Source: Limonium bicolor (taxonomy: Eukaryota > Streptophyta > Magnoliopsida > Caryophyllales > Plumbaginaceae). From it: a stretch of 64,000 nt of DNA. Location: contig CM041779.1 in the NCBI GenBank assembly GCA_023374045.1, forward strand, positions 146,507,485 through 146,571,484. Direction: 5' to 3'. A model generated the notes under the pieces. It ran no database searches. It saw only the letters and a program-made list of their open reading frames with translations, and had not been told where the DNA came from. The translations under genes and the position numbers were made by a program. Below, piece by piece: positions 10,341 through 24,245 of the stretch (position 1 is its first letter; the number at the start of each line of letters is the position of its first letter).

Positions 10341-13300
10341 TGTAACACCCCCGTCTATTAATCCTAACTCTCACCATAATCGCTTCGCAACAGTAATTAA
10401 AAATACATTAATCACAACACTCGCAGCGGAACACTCTCACTAACTAGGCGGGTGTCACAACCATCCATCGTCTGCTTAATCCATCCGCAGTGATGACGAG
10501 GTTAACACAACTCATGATAAATCCACATAACTCTAAGAACTAGTGAGCAACTATCAAGATTCAATTATACATCGATCATCACTTGACGTATCTATTACAA
10601 TGACATAATCCATGATTCCTCCTACACATATCGACTAGTCAAATTTAAAGCCATACCCAATCCCGCACTCCGGCGTCAATCAAGGTACACCTGCAAAATG
10701 TGGTTGCCAAAAGGCTCAGCACGAGGCTGAGTATGTTGAATTATATGATCCTAATTGTCTTTAGGCCACATGAGTTAATTAGCCGTCTTGATTAGCATGC
10801 TATTCAATTTTCATGTTGTTCCAGTTTACAAGTATATAGAAAAGACTGTAAAAGCAGAATGTAAACACGCAACAGTTCACCAAGTAATTCACCACAAACA
10901 ACATATTAATAACCATGCACAATAGTCGCCAGATCGAAATCGTAATCGCAAGTTCGTTATTCAATCGTCTGGAGCCCCGCTCCCACCAACTCTCTCATCA
11001 TCCTTTGGGTGTCACGTTAGATGGACAATTCCCCATTAACACCTCACCAAGTTTAGTCATTATTGGACAGTAGTCCCATTGACAATGATTCGAGATCATT
11101 TGACTTCCCCGACGTCTCGTGAGAAACGTCCGTGTGGCCCGAAGCCGTGTACCTATGTTAGTACCCAACGCCAACGATCTAAGACGGTCATCGAATTCCT
11201 CAACGAGGGGCTCCATGCCTGGACTCCCCACTGGTGATCACACTGCGCAACCTGCTGAAACGGATGCAGACCAGGATTTCTCCGTACATATATCACACCA
11301 CCTCATCAACTACCATTTTCTCCATAGTTAAGTGTTTTAACCGACTCATCATTATTAGTTGTAAGTTCACTGGAGAATGCCTTTTTATTTATTCGATGCC
11401 CCGTAGGGTCTTACACATACCTAGGAGAGATCTAGGTTATATTCATGTTCTGTGCCAATGCTCTAAGGTTGGTATTACCGAACCTTTCTTCCTAAATTTT
11501 AAGTCTTAGGTAAATTGAACATTATAGACAGTGTCGTACTTTAATGCGTTACCATCCTTGCTCGTATCGTAGTCGATTAATAATTGATATCCATACCAAA
11601 GGCGTTCGTGCAGTAATCAGACGCTAAATAATCGAGCAGATAACATTACATAAGCACATGCATTTTCAACCATATCATCTTAAGCAATTAGCACACAGAT
11701 GTCTGAACTCAAAGAATCCATCAGGGTTCAACCATAGAATCCAACATACCTTACACGTTGTCGCTCGCGTGATAACCCCGCGTAGGCTCTAACGCTCACA
11801 GTGCTCGTGTCTACCCACTCGTATCTTTGGTATACACATTGTTCTAATATCAGTACATGTGTGTATTCGTATTTATTAACTAATCTAGACAACCCGTACT
11901 TCCAACCCGTGCCTAAGTCTTAATTGACCTCTTTTTATCTCGATGGTCGTTAGCCTTAAGGATTTAGATTTCACCCACTCGTTATAGTTTACGAGTGTAA
12001 TTTTTGCTACGGTAGTATTATTTACCACATGAAATTTTTTCACGTTTTGTTTACGTAATTATCGGTTTACATGCATACAGAATAACGTTACGTTGTATGC
12101 ATGACGTTTAAACATTCCGCTATACAAACTAATTAGCGTAGTTATATTTACGTAAGTACGGCTTATCTATACATATATATACAACAATTACGTATATATT
12201 ATAGTTGTAACTATATATTGTTTATGTACTGTTCGGTGCATGAAAATATACCCCACTGTAAACATTTACTATACGGTTGTCATTACATTACGTTTTCCAC
12301 TCGTAGTAGCACAATCTCGTATGTGGCTTGTTATTCATACTATATCCTCATGCTAAGTTACAAGTTCACATTATAAAATTTTATAGAGTCCCTCTTATAA
12401 TATATTCTTTCATACTTGATATAATGTCTCATTATATCATCCAAACTTTATAATATATTATGTTCAAACTTTAAAATTCCCTAAACAGCCTGTATATATT
12501 GTTGGTAATGACAATCTCTTCCCTTCATAGTTTGATTATTTATGAGATTAACCCATATATTATAACATTACATTTCTAGTCTTATTAAATTATAACTTAA
12601 GGTTTTCAAACATTATTATATACATATAATGTGTATATAATTTCCGAGTAGCCCAATATTCTTCCGGAAATTCCTATGTCATCTCACATGTTTTGTATAT
12701 TCATAAAACTACCCCATATTCCATACTTGTTATATTTTTCCTTATTAATTTATAACATAAGGTATCTTAACATTATATATACATACATATATATTTATGT
12801 TTGCGGAATGTAATCCCTCAGCTTATTCAAGTTTGATTGTTCACTCACATCTTCTTTTTTACACTTTAACCCACCTTAATTCCATAAACTTACAATTTAA
12901 TCCTTAAACTTTATGTTATACAATCTATTTATTTAAAATACCAAACCAGCCTCTAAATTCCCCATAAATTGCGTACAACCCCTATAAGTATCTCAAATTC
13001 ATTCGGCACCCCTAACTTTCGGTTATTTACACATTAACTCCTAAAGTTTTATAAATGTTACATTATGACATTTGAATTATATATTATACTATTTAATTTA
13101 TCTAATCACCAAAGTTAACCTAAAATATCTCTAAAATCCCAAAGCAGCCCCTAAGGCTCTTATAATTCCATTACAACCCACTAATTTTTAGAAATCACAA
13201 AAACAACCCAAATACTTTTATAAGCTTACATTTTAACTTAATACTTCATTAAATTTCCAACTAAATAATCTCATCAAGTAATCTTGGTCAAACCTCACCT

Positions 13301-14021
13301 ATGGTCAAGGTTGACCACTCCAACACTCCCTTTGACCCATAACTTTTATTATTTACGGTAAACACCCCTATTATATTCTCAATTACACGTTGACCACAAT
13401 AACAAATCTTTTTGTTTATAAATGGTATTTATAGCGTTTATAATTTATTTGAATTCTATATTAACCTTATGTTTAATTTAGTTTACACTTAAATTCATCC
13501 ATAATCATAACAAGAGCCCCTAGGTGAATATTTCCCTTAAATTCACCCCTTTACACCAATCATTTCCAAAATTATAATTTCACCCCAAAAGTTTAATGAT
13601 TAACATTTAAAGCCTTAAATAACCATAATTAAATCTCCTAAATACATACCCTCACTCATAATATAATCTAAATCTTCAAATGGCATTAAAATGTCTCAAA
13701 CCCACATATTACCCACGGTTTTCTACAGAATTTGTAATAATACTATTTAATCATTTTTTCCTTAATCACTTATGAGATAGCCTTAATTAAGCCATTAGTA
13801 CTTAGTCTCCCAAATAAACTATTTAGTCATTTTTTTCTACGTACGTGTAGGATTTAAATAGCACATACATAAACAATTACCCTCTCGGTTTGCATCACTC
13901 ATGACTAATTTTTTTAAGCCATTTTTTTTATTAACATCTTGCAAAATATACATTAATAGCCACTAACTATCTATCCCACTAATCAAGTACTCACCCCTTA
14001 ATTTTCTACACCTTTTTATGA
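10341..14021 (-). mobile_element. L2: longest antisense LTR-like copy
   Basis: It starts TGTAACACCCCCGTC directly after the hAT relic. The first 110 bases resemble the reverse complement of the solo LTR end near 42900-43005 (the region around ccgctgcgaa and ggattaa...gacgg, ending GGGGTGTTA). This suggests a related Ty3/gypsy-type LTR lying antisense. It continues past about 13040, where L1 and L3 switch to the PMD element. The expected opposite end (CGGGGTATTTCA) was not found. Confidence 0.5.
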
Positions 14022-14430
14022 AATACCCCGAATAAGTATTATTATTATTATTTCAAATGAGTGAAGTCTAAATTAAATTATGTGCAACAATCACCTTAAA
14101 TCTTATGGTATTTAAAATATGGATCGAAACGGATATTTATACCGCATATACATACCGGTACGTTTTACGCAAATATAAGCTCGTATGAATGCACATTTCT
14201 AAACCGGAAATGTGAACATAGTCGCGCATGTATATATATATATATATACTCAAACAAACACGTATATATATACGACCAATGTTACATATACGTAACAACA
14301 TGACATATTAATACCGTCACACACACATATATATACGTATAGGTATATACATATACATAAAGTTACAAAATTTATAACGTGGCATAATAACATAGTCGCA
14401 TGTGTGTATGTACTTACAAAAAAATATAGA
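14022..14430 (+). mobile_element. Fragment of an LTR 5' end
   Basis: TGAAATACCCCG at 14022 matches the first 12 bases of the solo LTR at 39194. The following 90 bases resemble the reverse complement of 48693-48788. It runs into TA- and CA-rich simple sequence (14230-14350). It lies opposite to L2, so it is probably a separate fragment. Confidence 0.35.
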
Positions 14431-14431
14431 G

Positions 14432-14508
14432 CAAGATGTGCTCCTGCCGGGATTTGAACCGGAACCGTTGGTATCACTACAGAGTGCCTTAACCGGTTGA
14501 GCTGTATT
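14432..14508 (-). tRNA. tRNA-like pseudogene with A and B boxes, 5' acceptor lost
   Basis: Read on the minus strand, AGCTCAACCGGTTAAGGC fits the D-arm and A box and GGTTCAAATCC fits the T-arm and B box exactly. The 3' acceptor strand would be CAGGAGC-A. The matching 5' strand GCTCCTG is absent, the T stem has one mismatch, and I cannot form a clean anticodon stem. Alternatives are a tRNA-derived SINE head or an extended primer-binding site, because on the plus strand TGCTCCTGCCGGG is the complement of a tRNA 3' end. Confidence 0.4.
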
Positions 14509-14783
14509 CGTATTCAATAGCAATTTACCCCTCTACATTTATGAAACTACTAAGTAACTTCAAAAAAAAAAAAGGGAGAACACACTGCTGTTCGTGCGCA
14601 AGCGGGAGGTTATTATCAGTGCACCATGAAATTCGTTTTTGCTCTGTGCACATGTTCCGCCATTTGACCATCGGCATATGCTACTCCACTCCTTTCTTGT
14701 TTTGACCAGTGCACCAGTACTATGCTATTCATGCGCACGCTTTGGAGGAAAAAAATAAAGAGACTGGTCACGACAGACCATCT
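14509..14783. other. Unassigned spacer before the second hAT/L unit
   Basis: This stretch contains a 12-base A run near 14561 and otherwise mixed sequence found only once in the window. It ends at 14784, where sequence equal to 8683 onward resumes abruptly. No gene is seen. Confidence 0.4.
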
Positions 14784-15956
14784 CGAGCCCAATGCATCAG
14801 AGTATTGAAAGTGAATATGGAACAAACCTAATGTTTATGTCACGAGAATTGAAAGTAGGGTTCATTCCGAGCAGCAGTCATTTAAACGCTTTCTTGATCC
14901 TAAGTTACATTGTTTGTGAGGAAATGATCACGATTATTACTTCTTTTACTTAATTATATATTTTGATTTGTTAGGAGGTTTCTTAAATCCTAAAATCACT
15001 CAACTATATAACAAAATATTGGAAATACAAAATGCCACAAAACGTGTCAAATAAAGACTCTATATTGTTCAACTCGTGTCAAATTAAATCACTATGTTGT
15101 TCAACTAGTGACACATCAAATCACGAGTTGAGCTAGGTCTTCATTTTATTTGTCACGAGTTGAGCAATGTAGTGATTTAATTTGACACGAGTTGAACAAT
15201 ATAGTGATTTAATTTGACACGAGTTGAGCAAAATAGTGACTTTGTTCGATACGTTTTTTTGGCATTTTAGTAACAAAGAAATGACTGTTAAAACCGTTTC
15301 ATATATTGATTTTGATTTTTTTTAAAGAAAAACGGGTGCCCTAACACTATTCAGGATAGTTTGGTAAAAAAAATATATACTGCAGTTAGTAAAATCACTA
15401 TTCATCAAGTATAAACTTCTTTAATTAAATCACAAGTGTATATCAATTAATGAAAAAAAGCTACACCCACACTTGTTACATGTTTAAAATTAGTATAAAT
15501 TAATTGGTGTAAATTAATTGGTGTAAATTATGGTACTATTTTGGTCTAAATTTGTAGAAAAATTAGTATAAATTATGTGTTTAAAACTCTATATTCTTTT
15601 TTATGGTACAAAATAATTTTGAAAAAAATCTAAGAAATATTTACTTTTTTTCAATGTTGTATGATATTTTAATAACTTTTTATAATATTTTAAATATATT
15701 TTTATAGTTATCTATATTCTATAGTATTTTGTATTTTTGTGAATTTTAGTGAATTTTTTAACACTTAGGGGCATATTGTGAACTTTAAAAGTACTTTGAA
15801 ACTAGTAGGGGTATTTTTGTATTTTTTGCTTCTGGTCAATGACATAGTGGTATTTCATGGACTTTTGAAAAAATATAGTGGCATTTCGTGACTTCTTTTT
15901 TGAGTGGCATTTCATGAATTAGCCAAAAATATAATGGCATTTCATGAAATTTCCCT
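14784..15956 (+). repeat. Partial duplicate of the PMD-element 3' tail and flank
   Basis: This is near-identical to 8683-9840. It enters inside the 110-130 bp array (gagcccaatgcatcagagta), then holds the foldback MITE (15027-15274) and the short repeats before the hAT relic. It starts mid-array, so it arose by duplication rather than transposition of a whole element. Confidence 0.85.
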
Positions 15957-16449
15957 TCAAAATATGAGAGATGACGGGTGGGAAAAAATTTTCCCCAAGG
16001 TTCTTGACTTTTGCTCTAAATATAATATTGAAGTTTCAGATATGAATACTCGTATATTCCCAAGGAAGATCTGAGAGATTTGCTCAACATTGCACATATT
16101 TTCATCACTATCAGATTGAGGTGATTCTTGCAATCATTGATCTTCAGCTTCAAGAATTTAACAATCAGTTTGATGAGACAAATATGGAGTTGCTTATTTG
16201 GATGACAAGCAAAAAGGTGCTACAGTTGTCAAAGATACCAGGTTTTCAAACCTAAAATATGGTCAACTTTCAATGAAGTTGGTGGAGACTTCTAAGCACC
16301 TTATATATTCAGAAGTATATAAGCTATTGAAGTTAGTGTTGGTTCTTCCAGTAGCGACGACAAGTGTTGAAAGAGGATTTTTTGCATTGACTTTTGTAAA
16401 GAGTGAACTCGTAACAGCATTGAAGGTCAATTTTAAATTGATTGTTTAG
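15957..16449 (+). pseudogene. hAT transposase C-terminal remnant, copy b
   Basis: This has the same content and the same frame change as copy a. Small extra deletions occur near 16050 (a base lost after gatatgaatactcg) and near 16258 (aaaatatgg where copy a has aaaagatattgg). LPVATTSVERGFFALTFVKS is present. It is a non-functional duplicate. Confidence 0.8.
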
Positions 16450-16451
16450 TT

Positions 16452-19210
16452 TGTAACACCCCCGTCTATTAATCCTAACTCTCACCATAATCGCTTCGCA
16501 ACAGTAATTAAAAATACATTAATCACAACACTCGCAGCGGAACACTCTCACTAACTAGGCGGGTGTCACAACCATCCATCTGTCTGCTTAACCATCCATC
16601 CGCAGTGATGACGAGGTTAACACAACTCATGATAAATCCACATAACTCTAAGAACTAGTGAGCAACTATCAAGATTCAATTATACATCGATCATCACTTG
16701 ACGTATCTATTACAATGACATAATCCATGATTCCTCCTACACATATCGACTAGTCAAATTTAAAGCCATACCCAATCCCGCACTCCGGCGTCAATCAAGG
16801 TACACCTGCAAAATGTGGTTGCCAAAAGGCTCAGCACGAGGCTGAGTATGTTGAATTATATGATCCTAATTGTCTTTAGGCCACATGAGTTAATTAGCCG
16901 TCTTGATTAGCATGCTATTCAATTTTCATGTTGTTCCAGTTTACAAGTATATAGAAAAGACAGTAAACGCAGAATGTAAACACGCAACAGTTCACCAAGT
17001 AATTTACCACAAACAACATATTAATAACCATGCACAATAGTCGCCAGATCGAAATCGTAATCGCAAGTTCGTTATTCAATCGCCTGGAGCCCCGCTCCCA
17101 CCAACTCTCTCATCATCCTTTGGGTGTCACGTTAGATGGACAATTCCCCATTAACACCTCACCAAGTTTTAGTTATTATTGGACAGTAGTCCCATTGACA
17201 ATGATTCGAGATCATTTGACTTCCCTGACGTCTCGTGAGAAACGTCCGTGTGGCCCAAAGCCGTGTACCTATGTTAGTACCCAACGCCAACGATCTAAGA
17301 CGATCATCGAATTCCTCAACGAGGGGCTCCGGGCCTGGACTCCCCACTGGTGATCACACTGCGCAACCTGCTGAAACGGATGCAGACCAGGATTTCTCCG
17401 TACATATATCACACCACCTCATCAACTACCATTTTCTCCATAGTTAAGTGTTTTAACCGACTCATCATTATTAGTTGTAAGTTCACTGGAGAATGCCTTT
17501 TTATTTATTCGATGCCCCGTAGGGTCTTACACATACCTAGGAGAGATCTAGGTTATATTCATGTTCTGTGCCAATGCTCTAAGGTTGGTATTACCGAACC
17601 TTTCTTCCTAAATTTTAAGTCTTAGGTAAATTGAACATTATAGACAGTGTCGTACTTTAATGCGTTACCATCCTTGCTCGTATCGTAGTCGATTAATAAT
17701 TGATATCCATGACCAAAGGCGTTCGTGCACCGGTAATCAGACGCTAAATAATCGAGCAGATAACATTACATAAGCACATGCATTTTCAACCATATCATCT
17801 TAAGCAATTAGCACACAGATGTCTGAACTCAAAGAATCCATCAGGGTTCACACCATAGAATCCAACATACCTTACACCGTTGTCGCTCGCGTGATAACCC
17901 CCGCGTAGGCTCTAACGCTCACAGTGCTCGTGTCTACCCACTCGTATCTTTGGTATACACATTGTTCTAATATCAGTACATATGTGTGTATTTCGTATTT
18001 ACTTAACTAATCTAGACTAACCCGTACTTCCAACCCGTGCCTAAGTCTTAATTGACCTCTTGTTTATCTCGATGGTCGTTAGCCTTAAGGATTTAGATTT
18101 CACCCACTCGTTATAGTTTACGAGTGTGTAATTTTTGCTACGGTAGTATTATTTACCACATGGAAATTTTGTTCACGTTTTGTTTACGTAATTATCGGTT
18201 TACATGCATACAGGAATAACGTTACGTTGTATGCATGACGTTTAAACATTCCGCTATACAAACTAATTAGCGTAGTTATATTTACGTAAGTACGCGGCTT
18301 ATCTATACATATATATACAAACAATTACGTATATATTATAGTTGTAACTATACATAATTGTTTATGTACTGTTCGCGTGCATGTAAAATATTACCCCACT
18401 GTAAACATTTACAATACGGTTGTCATTACATTTACGATTCCACTCGTAGTAGCACAATCTCGTATGTGGCTTGTTATTCATACTATATCCTCATGCTAAG
18501 TTACAAGTTCACATTGTAAAATTTTATAGAGTCCCTCTTATATATATTCTTTCATACTTGATATAATGTCTCATTATATCATCCAAAACTTTATAATATA
18601 TTATGTTCAAACTTTAAAATTCCCTAAACAGCCTGTATATATTGTTGGTAATGACAATCTCTTCCCTTCATAGTTTGATTATTTATGAGATTAACCCATA
18701 TATTATAAACATTACATTTCTAGTCTTATTAAATTATAACTTAAGGTTTTCAAACATTATTATATACATATAATGTGTATATAATTTCCGAGTAGCCCAA
18801 TATTCTTCCGGAAATTCCTATGTCATCTCACATGTTTTGTATATTCATAAAACTACCCCATATTCCATACTTGTTATATTATTTTCCTTATTAATTTATA
18901 ACATAAGGTATCTTAACATTATAATATACATACATATGTATATTTATGTTTGCGGGTAATCCCTCAGCTTATTCAAGTTTGATTGTTCACTCACATCTTT
19001 CTTTATTTACACTTTAACCCACCTTAATTCCATAAACTTACAATTTAATCCTTAAACTTTATGTTATACAATCTATTTATTTAAAATACCAAACCAGCCT
19101 CTAAATTCCCCATAAATTGCGTACAACCCCTATAAGCATCTCAAATTCATTCGGCACCCCTAACTTTCGGTTATTTACACATTAACTCCTAAAGTTTTAT
19201 AAATTGCGTA
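16452..19210 (-). mobile_element. L3: antisense LTR-like segment
   Basis: It begins TGTAACACCCCCGTC after hAT copy b and is collinear with L2 to about 19195. There it fuses to the PMD element at the same place as L1 (ttgcgtacaacgctctcg). This shared fusion links copies 1 and 2 as products of one duplication. Confidence 0.6.
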
Positions 19211-19396
19211 CAACGCTCTCGTTGTAGTAAAAGTCGTTAAACCCATTCTTAATGCGTTTGAACGTTATAATTGTGACTTGACATTTATCTGTTAAGTTAT
19301 AGACGTTCTCATGTGGTTTACTACCAAACGACGTTAATATGTTGAAATCAGTCAAAACTAGCGTTTTTGCCAAAAAACGCTCAAAAACGCGCATGT

Positions 19397-19560
19397 TATA
19401 TATAAACGGGACGTGTCCCGTATCTTCATTTCTCACGCACACACTATCTCTCCTCTAAATTACCTCACCAGAATCCTCTCTTCCAGCGCGTCAGATCACC
19501 CCCGGAGCCGCTGCCGGACCACCGCCGGACGTCGACCACCGCTTGAAAAATCTTCCGGTA
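19397..19560 (+). promoter_or_regulatory. Promoter-like TATA, palindrome and leader exon 1 of PMD copy 2
   Basis: TATATATAAA (19397-19406) is followed by CGGGACGTGTCCCG (19407-19420), with donor TTCCG|GTAAGT near 19558. A transcript from here would run toward the dyad at 30.5 kb. Confidence 0.5.
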
Positions 19561-19689
19561 AGTTTTTCAAAAACAAAATTCCCAAGTTGTAGATCTTGAT
19601 GTGGTGAATCCGAATTTGGTGTTAGTTTTTACAAACACTAAATGATTTAGGCTAGATCTACAATTAAAATTATGAAGAAAAAAACTTGA

Positions 19690-20080
19690 AAACTTCATTA
19701 ACGGAGTTCTGCAATTCGCCCCTTCCGTCGACACTACTGTGCTCTGAAAATTGTCACGGTCGACATGAGATTGCCCAGGTCGCCTCTGTCGTCGACACGA
19801 ACTGGCGCGGTTCACCCAACCAACCGACACGAGGAGCGCCAACTCGCCACAGCTGCCTACACCGCTGGACTCACCCCGCCCGTGACACTCCTCCTGCTCG
19901 TTTCTCGGTTCGTGTCGAACCTCTCCGACTCACCACGGCGTGCAAGGTGAACAGGATGAACTCGCCCCATCGGCAGACACAAGCGGGTTGAACTCGCCTT
20001 GGCGGCGGACATGAAATGGGGCAACTCGCCTCTACAGCGCTGACACAAGCAGCCTAGTTTTGCCCCGCCTATTGAGGTGA
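19690..20080 (+). other. GC-rich leader exon of PMD copy 2
   Basis: This has the same CTCGCC/GACAC-type degenerate repeats as at 2310 and ends at TATTGAG|GTGAGT. Indels relative to copy 1 (for example near 19860) change any reading frame, which favours a non-coding role. Confidence 0.45.
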
Positions 20081-21520
20081 GTTTATTTTTATTTTTTATT
20101 TTTTAATAAATCTTTTTAAATTTATTAATTAATTATAAATCATTACATTTTAAAATTAACAAGTACTAATAAACCAACTCACATATGTACGACAATTATA
20201 AAGTCAAGAGTTACAATAAATTGACCAGGAAGGTCAAAGTTGACAAACTCATAAGAAATGAGATTCTTAATTTACCATTATTGTACTCTTGAATTATAGT
20301 CATTTCAACTTCCTTATAATAACTTAGACTCTTCATATCTAATGTTTTATAATATGATTTCTTCATATATGAAACCCATCTCTTAATACATCAATTATAA
20401 CTTAAACATATAATTGTAACACTCCATAAGTCCTTATAATTCCAAATGAACCTTAAGGTTCCTTAGAACAAGTTAGGAGTAAATAAAAATATGCTCAAGA
20501 ACTCCCTTGTTGAACCGGTTTTTGTGTCGGTATTAAGCTACTGTGGTTGACTTGTTTTATGGGGAGCATGATGCTACTCTGTACCTTTAGCATCTATGTC
20601 AAAGTGGGAAGCAAGTTGGATAGGTTTCTTAGATCTAAACTAACAAGATAAGTTAAGTATAAGTTTGGGTATTAATTTGTGTCCTTGGTGTAACCGGAAA
20701 TGGGAGGAAGTTTTATAGGTTGATTTCTTTGTGTTTTAGAGACCATTAAGGTTGATTAGACTTATAATAAGCTGTAGGAACACTTAGACTAAGTAGATTT
20801 AATGAAAGAACCAAGACAAGCTAAGATGTGCAAAGGTGTACATAAGGATGTAAATACATAAAATTGTTCTTTGTTCCTTGTTGTGGCCGATTTTGTGAGG
20901 TTTTATGGTCTAATTTTTGTGTATTTTTAGAGATAATTGAAGTTAATATTGGTTATATAGGTTATATTATCTGTTAGTTTAAATTAATTTGGTATCGCAA
21001 CTTAGCTACAATTAATTGTCGAGGGACGGAAATTAACCGTTTTAGTTTTCTGTTGCTCATGTATGTGTGGGTTCTGATCAGTTTTTGGGCATCAATTGGT
21101 TGGTTAACTTGCTGATTCTGCGCAAGCAAAAAGTGTATTGGTATTTATTGTGAAATTAATGTTTACTGTGAAATCTTACCCTGACTAATGATTGTTGGAT
21201 TTATTTTTGAATGTTGTGTGGTGAATTGGAATAAAGAATGAATTATATAGTTATAATTGATGTATTGGAATGAAGAATGAATTATATAGTTCAAAGGAAT
21301 TTACATTCTCACCCCTAATTTATTTTATACCATTACAATCTTACATAATACTCAATATACATATCATTTCTCTCTTTATAATTATAACTCAAAGTTAACC
21401 ACCAAGAATAACTTATAAGTCTCTTACATTTGACAGTGGTATGCTATAACTGTTATGTTCATTTATTATTACTTACTTGCGTAGCTTATCTTAATTGTGA
21501 TTTGTTCAACTTGTGTAGTG

Positions 21521-23999
21521 ATGGATAAGTTTAAGAAAGCTCTCAAGAACGTGTACACCAAAAAAAGAAAGATAGAAATGTGGAGCAGCCAATGACGACT
21601 TCGTACCGTCGTGAGCGCGGTGCCGGATTTGATCCTCCACGGCACTCGTCTTTCCACCCACAGCAGAGTCATGTTAAGCCTGCACGACACTCGTCATTTA
21701 AGCCACAGGGCCATGCTGAGCTGCCACGTCACTCATCATTTCACACACAGCAACAACTTATCATGGACCCATCCTCGGCCCAGCCATTATATGATTCTGA
21801 CCCAGTCGCACACATACCAAGGAGGAGGGTGCATGTGGCTTCATCCTCTGCAGGTGGTTGATCTGGCCGAGTACCATAGCTCCAGTTATGATATAGAGGG
21901 TCAGAGTAGCCACCACGTGGTGCGTGTGGAGGCACAAATTTGCTGGTGGTAGCTGTCATGACCACCCGCGTGGCATATGGTGGCATAGACTTCTGCTGGG
22001 GTAGCTATCATGACCCCCGTACCCCTCCGGTTGCTGCAGCCGTTGACATGGACATCGATGAGGAGGAGGCTAAGGAGACGGATGAGGATGAGGACCTGGA
22101 CGAGGATGACCCTGATCATGAAAGCGACTAATGAGGAAGATGCTCTCGCTATAAAGCCCATTCTTCCCACTTTCTGGAGGCTAAATGATGTGCCAGTACC
22201 TGGTGGTCCGCTACTGACTAGTGTCATCACCAGTTTCGGGGGGCATGTCGCCATTTACCTTTTGTCAATGACTAAGGTACATACTCTCATCTTACACTTT
22301 GGCAAGTAGATTTAATTATTTCTTCATGCGTGTGTAAATGTTGTAATTATCTAGGTACGGGGTGTTTTGGGATTTTAACCACGAAAGCATATAATCACGA
22401 ACTAGCCGTTTAGCCTGGTTCCTTGCAAAAGGACAAGGAATATGATTATGCACTCAAGGATGGATCATCTGCTAGATGTCACATGGGGTTTCAATAACAT
22501 GTCATTGATCTCGGCCTTTGTGTAGAGGTGGCAGCCGGACACCAACTCTTTCCACATGCACTTTGGAGAGATGACGATCACACTTCATGATGTGTGGCAG
22601 ATACTAAGGATCCCTATCGTTGGTCATCCGGTTGTGGGGGATCCGTCAAACACTGAGCTTAAGGAGACGATAACTACGTTGTTAGATTTTCAAAATGGTT
22701 TAGTAGATGACAGGTTTCATGTGGCATACTGGTGTTGTTCAGATAGGTCCACTTATAGAGTGGTGTTCGACCGGGCAGAGGGTACCGATGAAGGAGGCGT
22801 ATGGTTGGCCCTACTATGCGATCGGTACCACCATCTTTTCTAATAAGGGGCATGGACGCATAAGTCCCATACCGTTCTGGCTAGTCACTCCCATGAGCCG
22901 ACCTGTGAAGCTAAAGAAGTATGCATGGGGAGCAGGTACTCTTGCATGGTTGTATCGCCAGCTGGGGATAGCATCTCGTGCTGACTGTAGTAGCATTGCT
23001 GGCTGTTTGACCCTCCTCGAGGTAAGTGTTTTAATGTACAACAATGTCTAATAAATTTTCATGAATTCACATTAATAGTTGGCATAATTTATTTATTTTA
23101 ATTTCCATAGTGTTGGATATATGCATACTTCCCCACTCTTAGACCAGTAGTTAGTGCTGATTGGCGTGATGGGATGATAGACCGTGGGCTATGAGATGGG
23201 TCAAGTCCACCTCCCAGCAGAAAGATAAAGATTCGCTGGAGAACTACCGCAAGCATCTAGATGCTCAAACACCAAGAAATGTAAGTGGTGCAACAATTTC
23301 AATTTGTATTATTTACATTATTGTTTCTTATTGATGCTTATGTTTCCCTATGATCCAATGTAGATTGATTGGTTGCCCTACGGTCGCGAGAAGGGTCACA
23401 CTTGGTACAGGGGTACCTTCCAGTACATGAGGGTGAATGAGCCATATATGCCGGAGCGTTGTCTCCGTCAATTCGGGTATGTTCAGTGTATCCCACCTCC
23501 CCCTATTAGACCGAACATTAGATCCGAAAAGAGAGGGAGAAAGGGTCCCCCTATAAATGTGTGTACCCCCCCCCTGTATAGTGTGGGACACCACACGTGA
23601 GTGTGCTGCTACTGCGGGGTGCACTAAGACAAGGGCGGTGCTGCACTCATGTGACAGAGATTATCTGCATTGGTACGCCAAACACAGCCATCCAAAGATT
23701 CTAAATCCTGACATGTGCAACAACACCTTCATTCATCGGCTGGATCCTGCCCTAGTAAGTTGATCTCTACCTTTTATAATTTCAGTTGATTATTACATTT
23801 TGTGAATGCCAGGCTAACTTAATAATATTATGATGCAACTCATGAGTGGGGCAACTGAGATTGGTAGGCCTTACCTTCCCGGGAACCGTAGCTGGGACTG
23901 CGTTACTACTACCGTGAGGAGATGCTAGAGGAGGAACAGAGGGCAACTACGCAGGGGATAGATGAGGCCTTCAACACCTTATCTATATGGGATTCATAA
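21521..23999 (+). pseudogene. PMD protein, copy 2, degenerate
   Basis: The exon plan matches copy 1, and the start is again the ATG after the TTGTGTAG acceptor. The basic N-terminus has one A less in the lysine run (accaaaaaaagaaag), so the start frame shifts early. RHSSF repeats, the acidic stretch and HMHFGEMTITLHDVW (near 22555) are readable. In the segment before MTGFMW it reads TTTAGTAGATG, where copy 3 keeps CAGCAG. The final acceptor is also AA rather than AG. A base is missing in gatggg-atgatag near 23172. It is not translatable as one product. Confidence 0.8.
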
Positions 24000-24245
24000 T
24001 ATCACCAGTATGGTGTGCTGTAGTTTAGGGTTTTATTATGTTTTTTGTTAATTTAGGATACAATTTGGATGTTTGTTGACTTTCTACATTTATGAGACTA
24101 AACTGTTTGTAGTTATAATGAATCTTCATTTGTAAGACCTTAACTTGTGTTATGTTAGAAGTTTCATTGATTTATGTTATGTGGGATTGTTTCCTTACAA
24201 ATGCATCATAGAATTGAAAGTTATGGTTCATTATCAAATTTTATA

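Noticed and set aside
10341..14783. L2 as a full LTR retrotransposon
   Set aside because: There are no gag or pol domains and no matching opposite LTR end. Only LTR-like sequence is visible.
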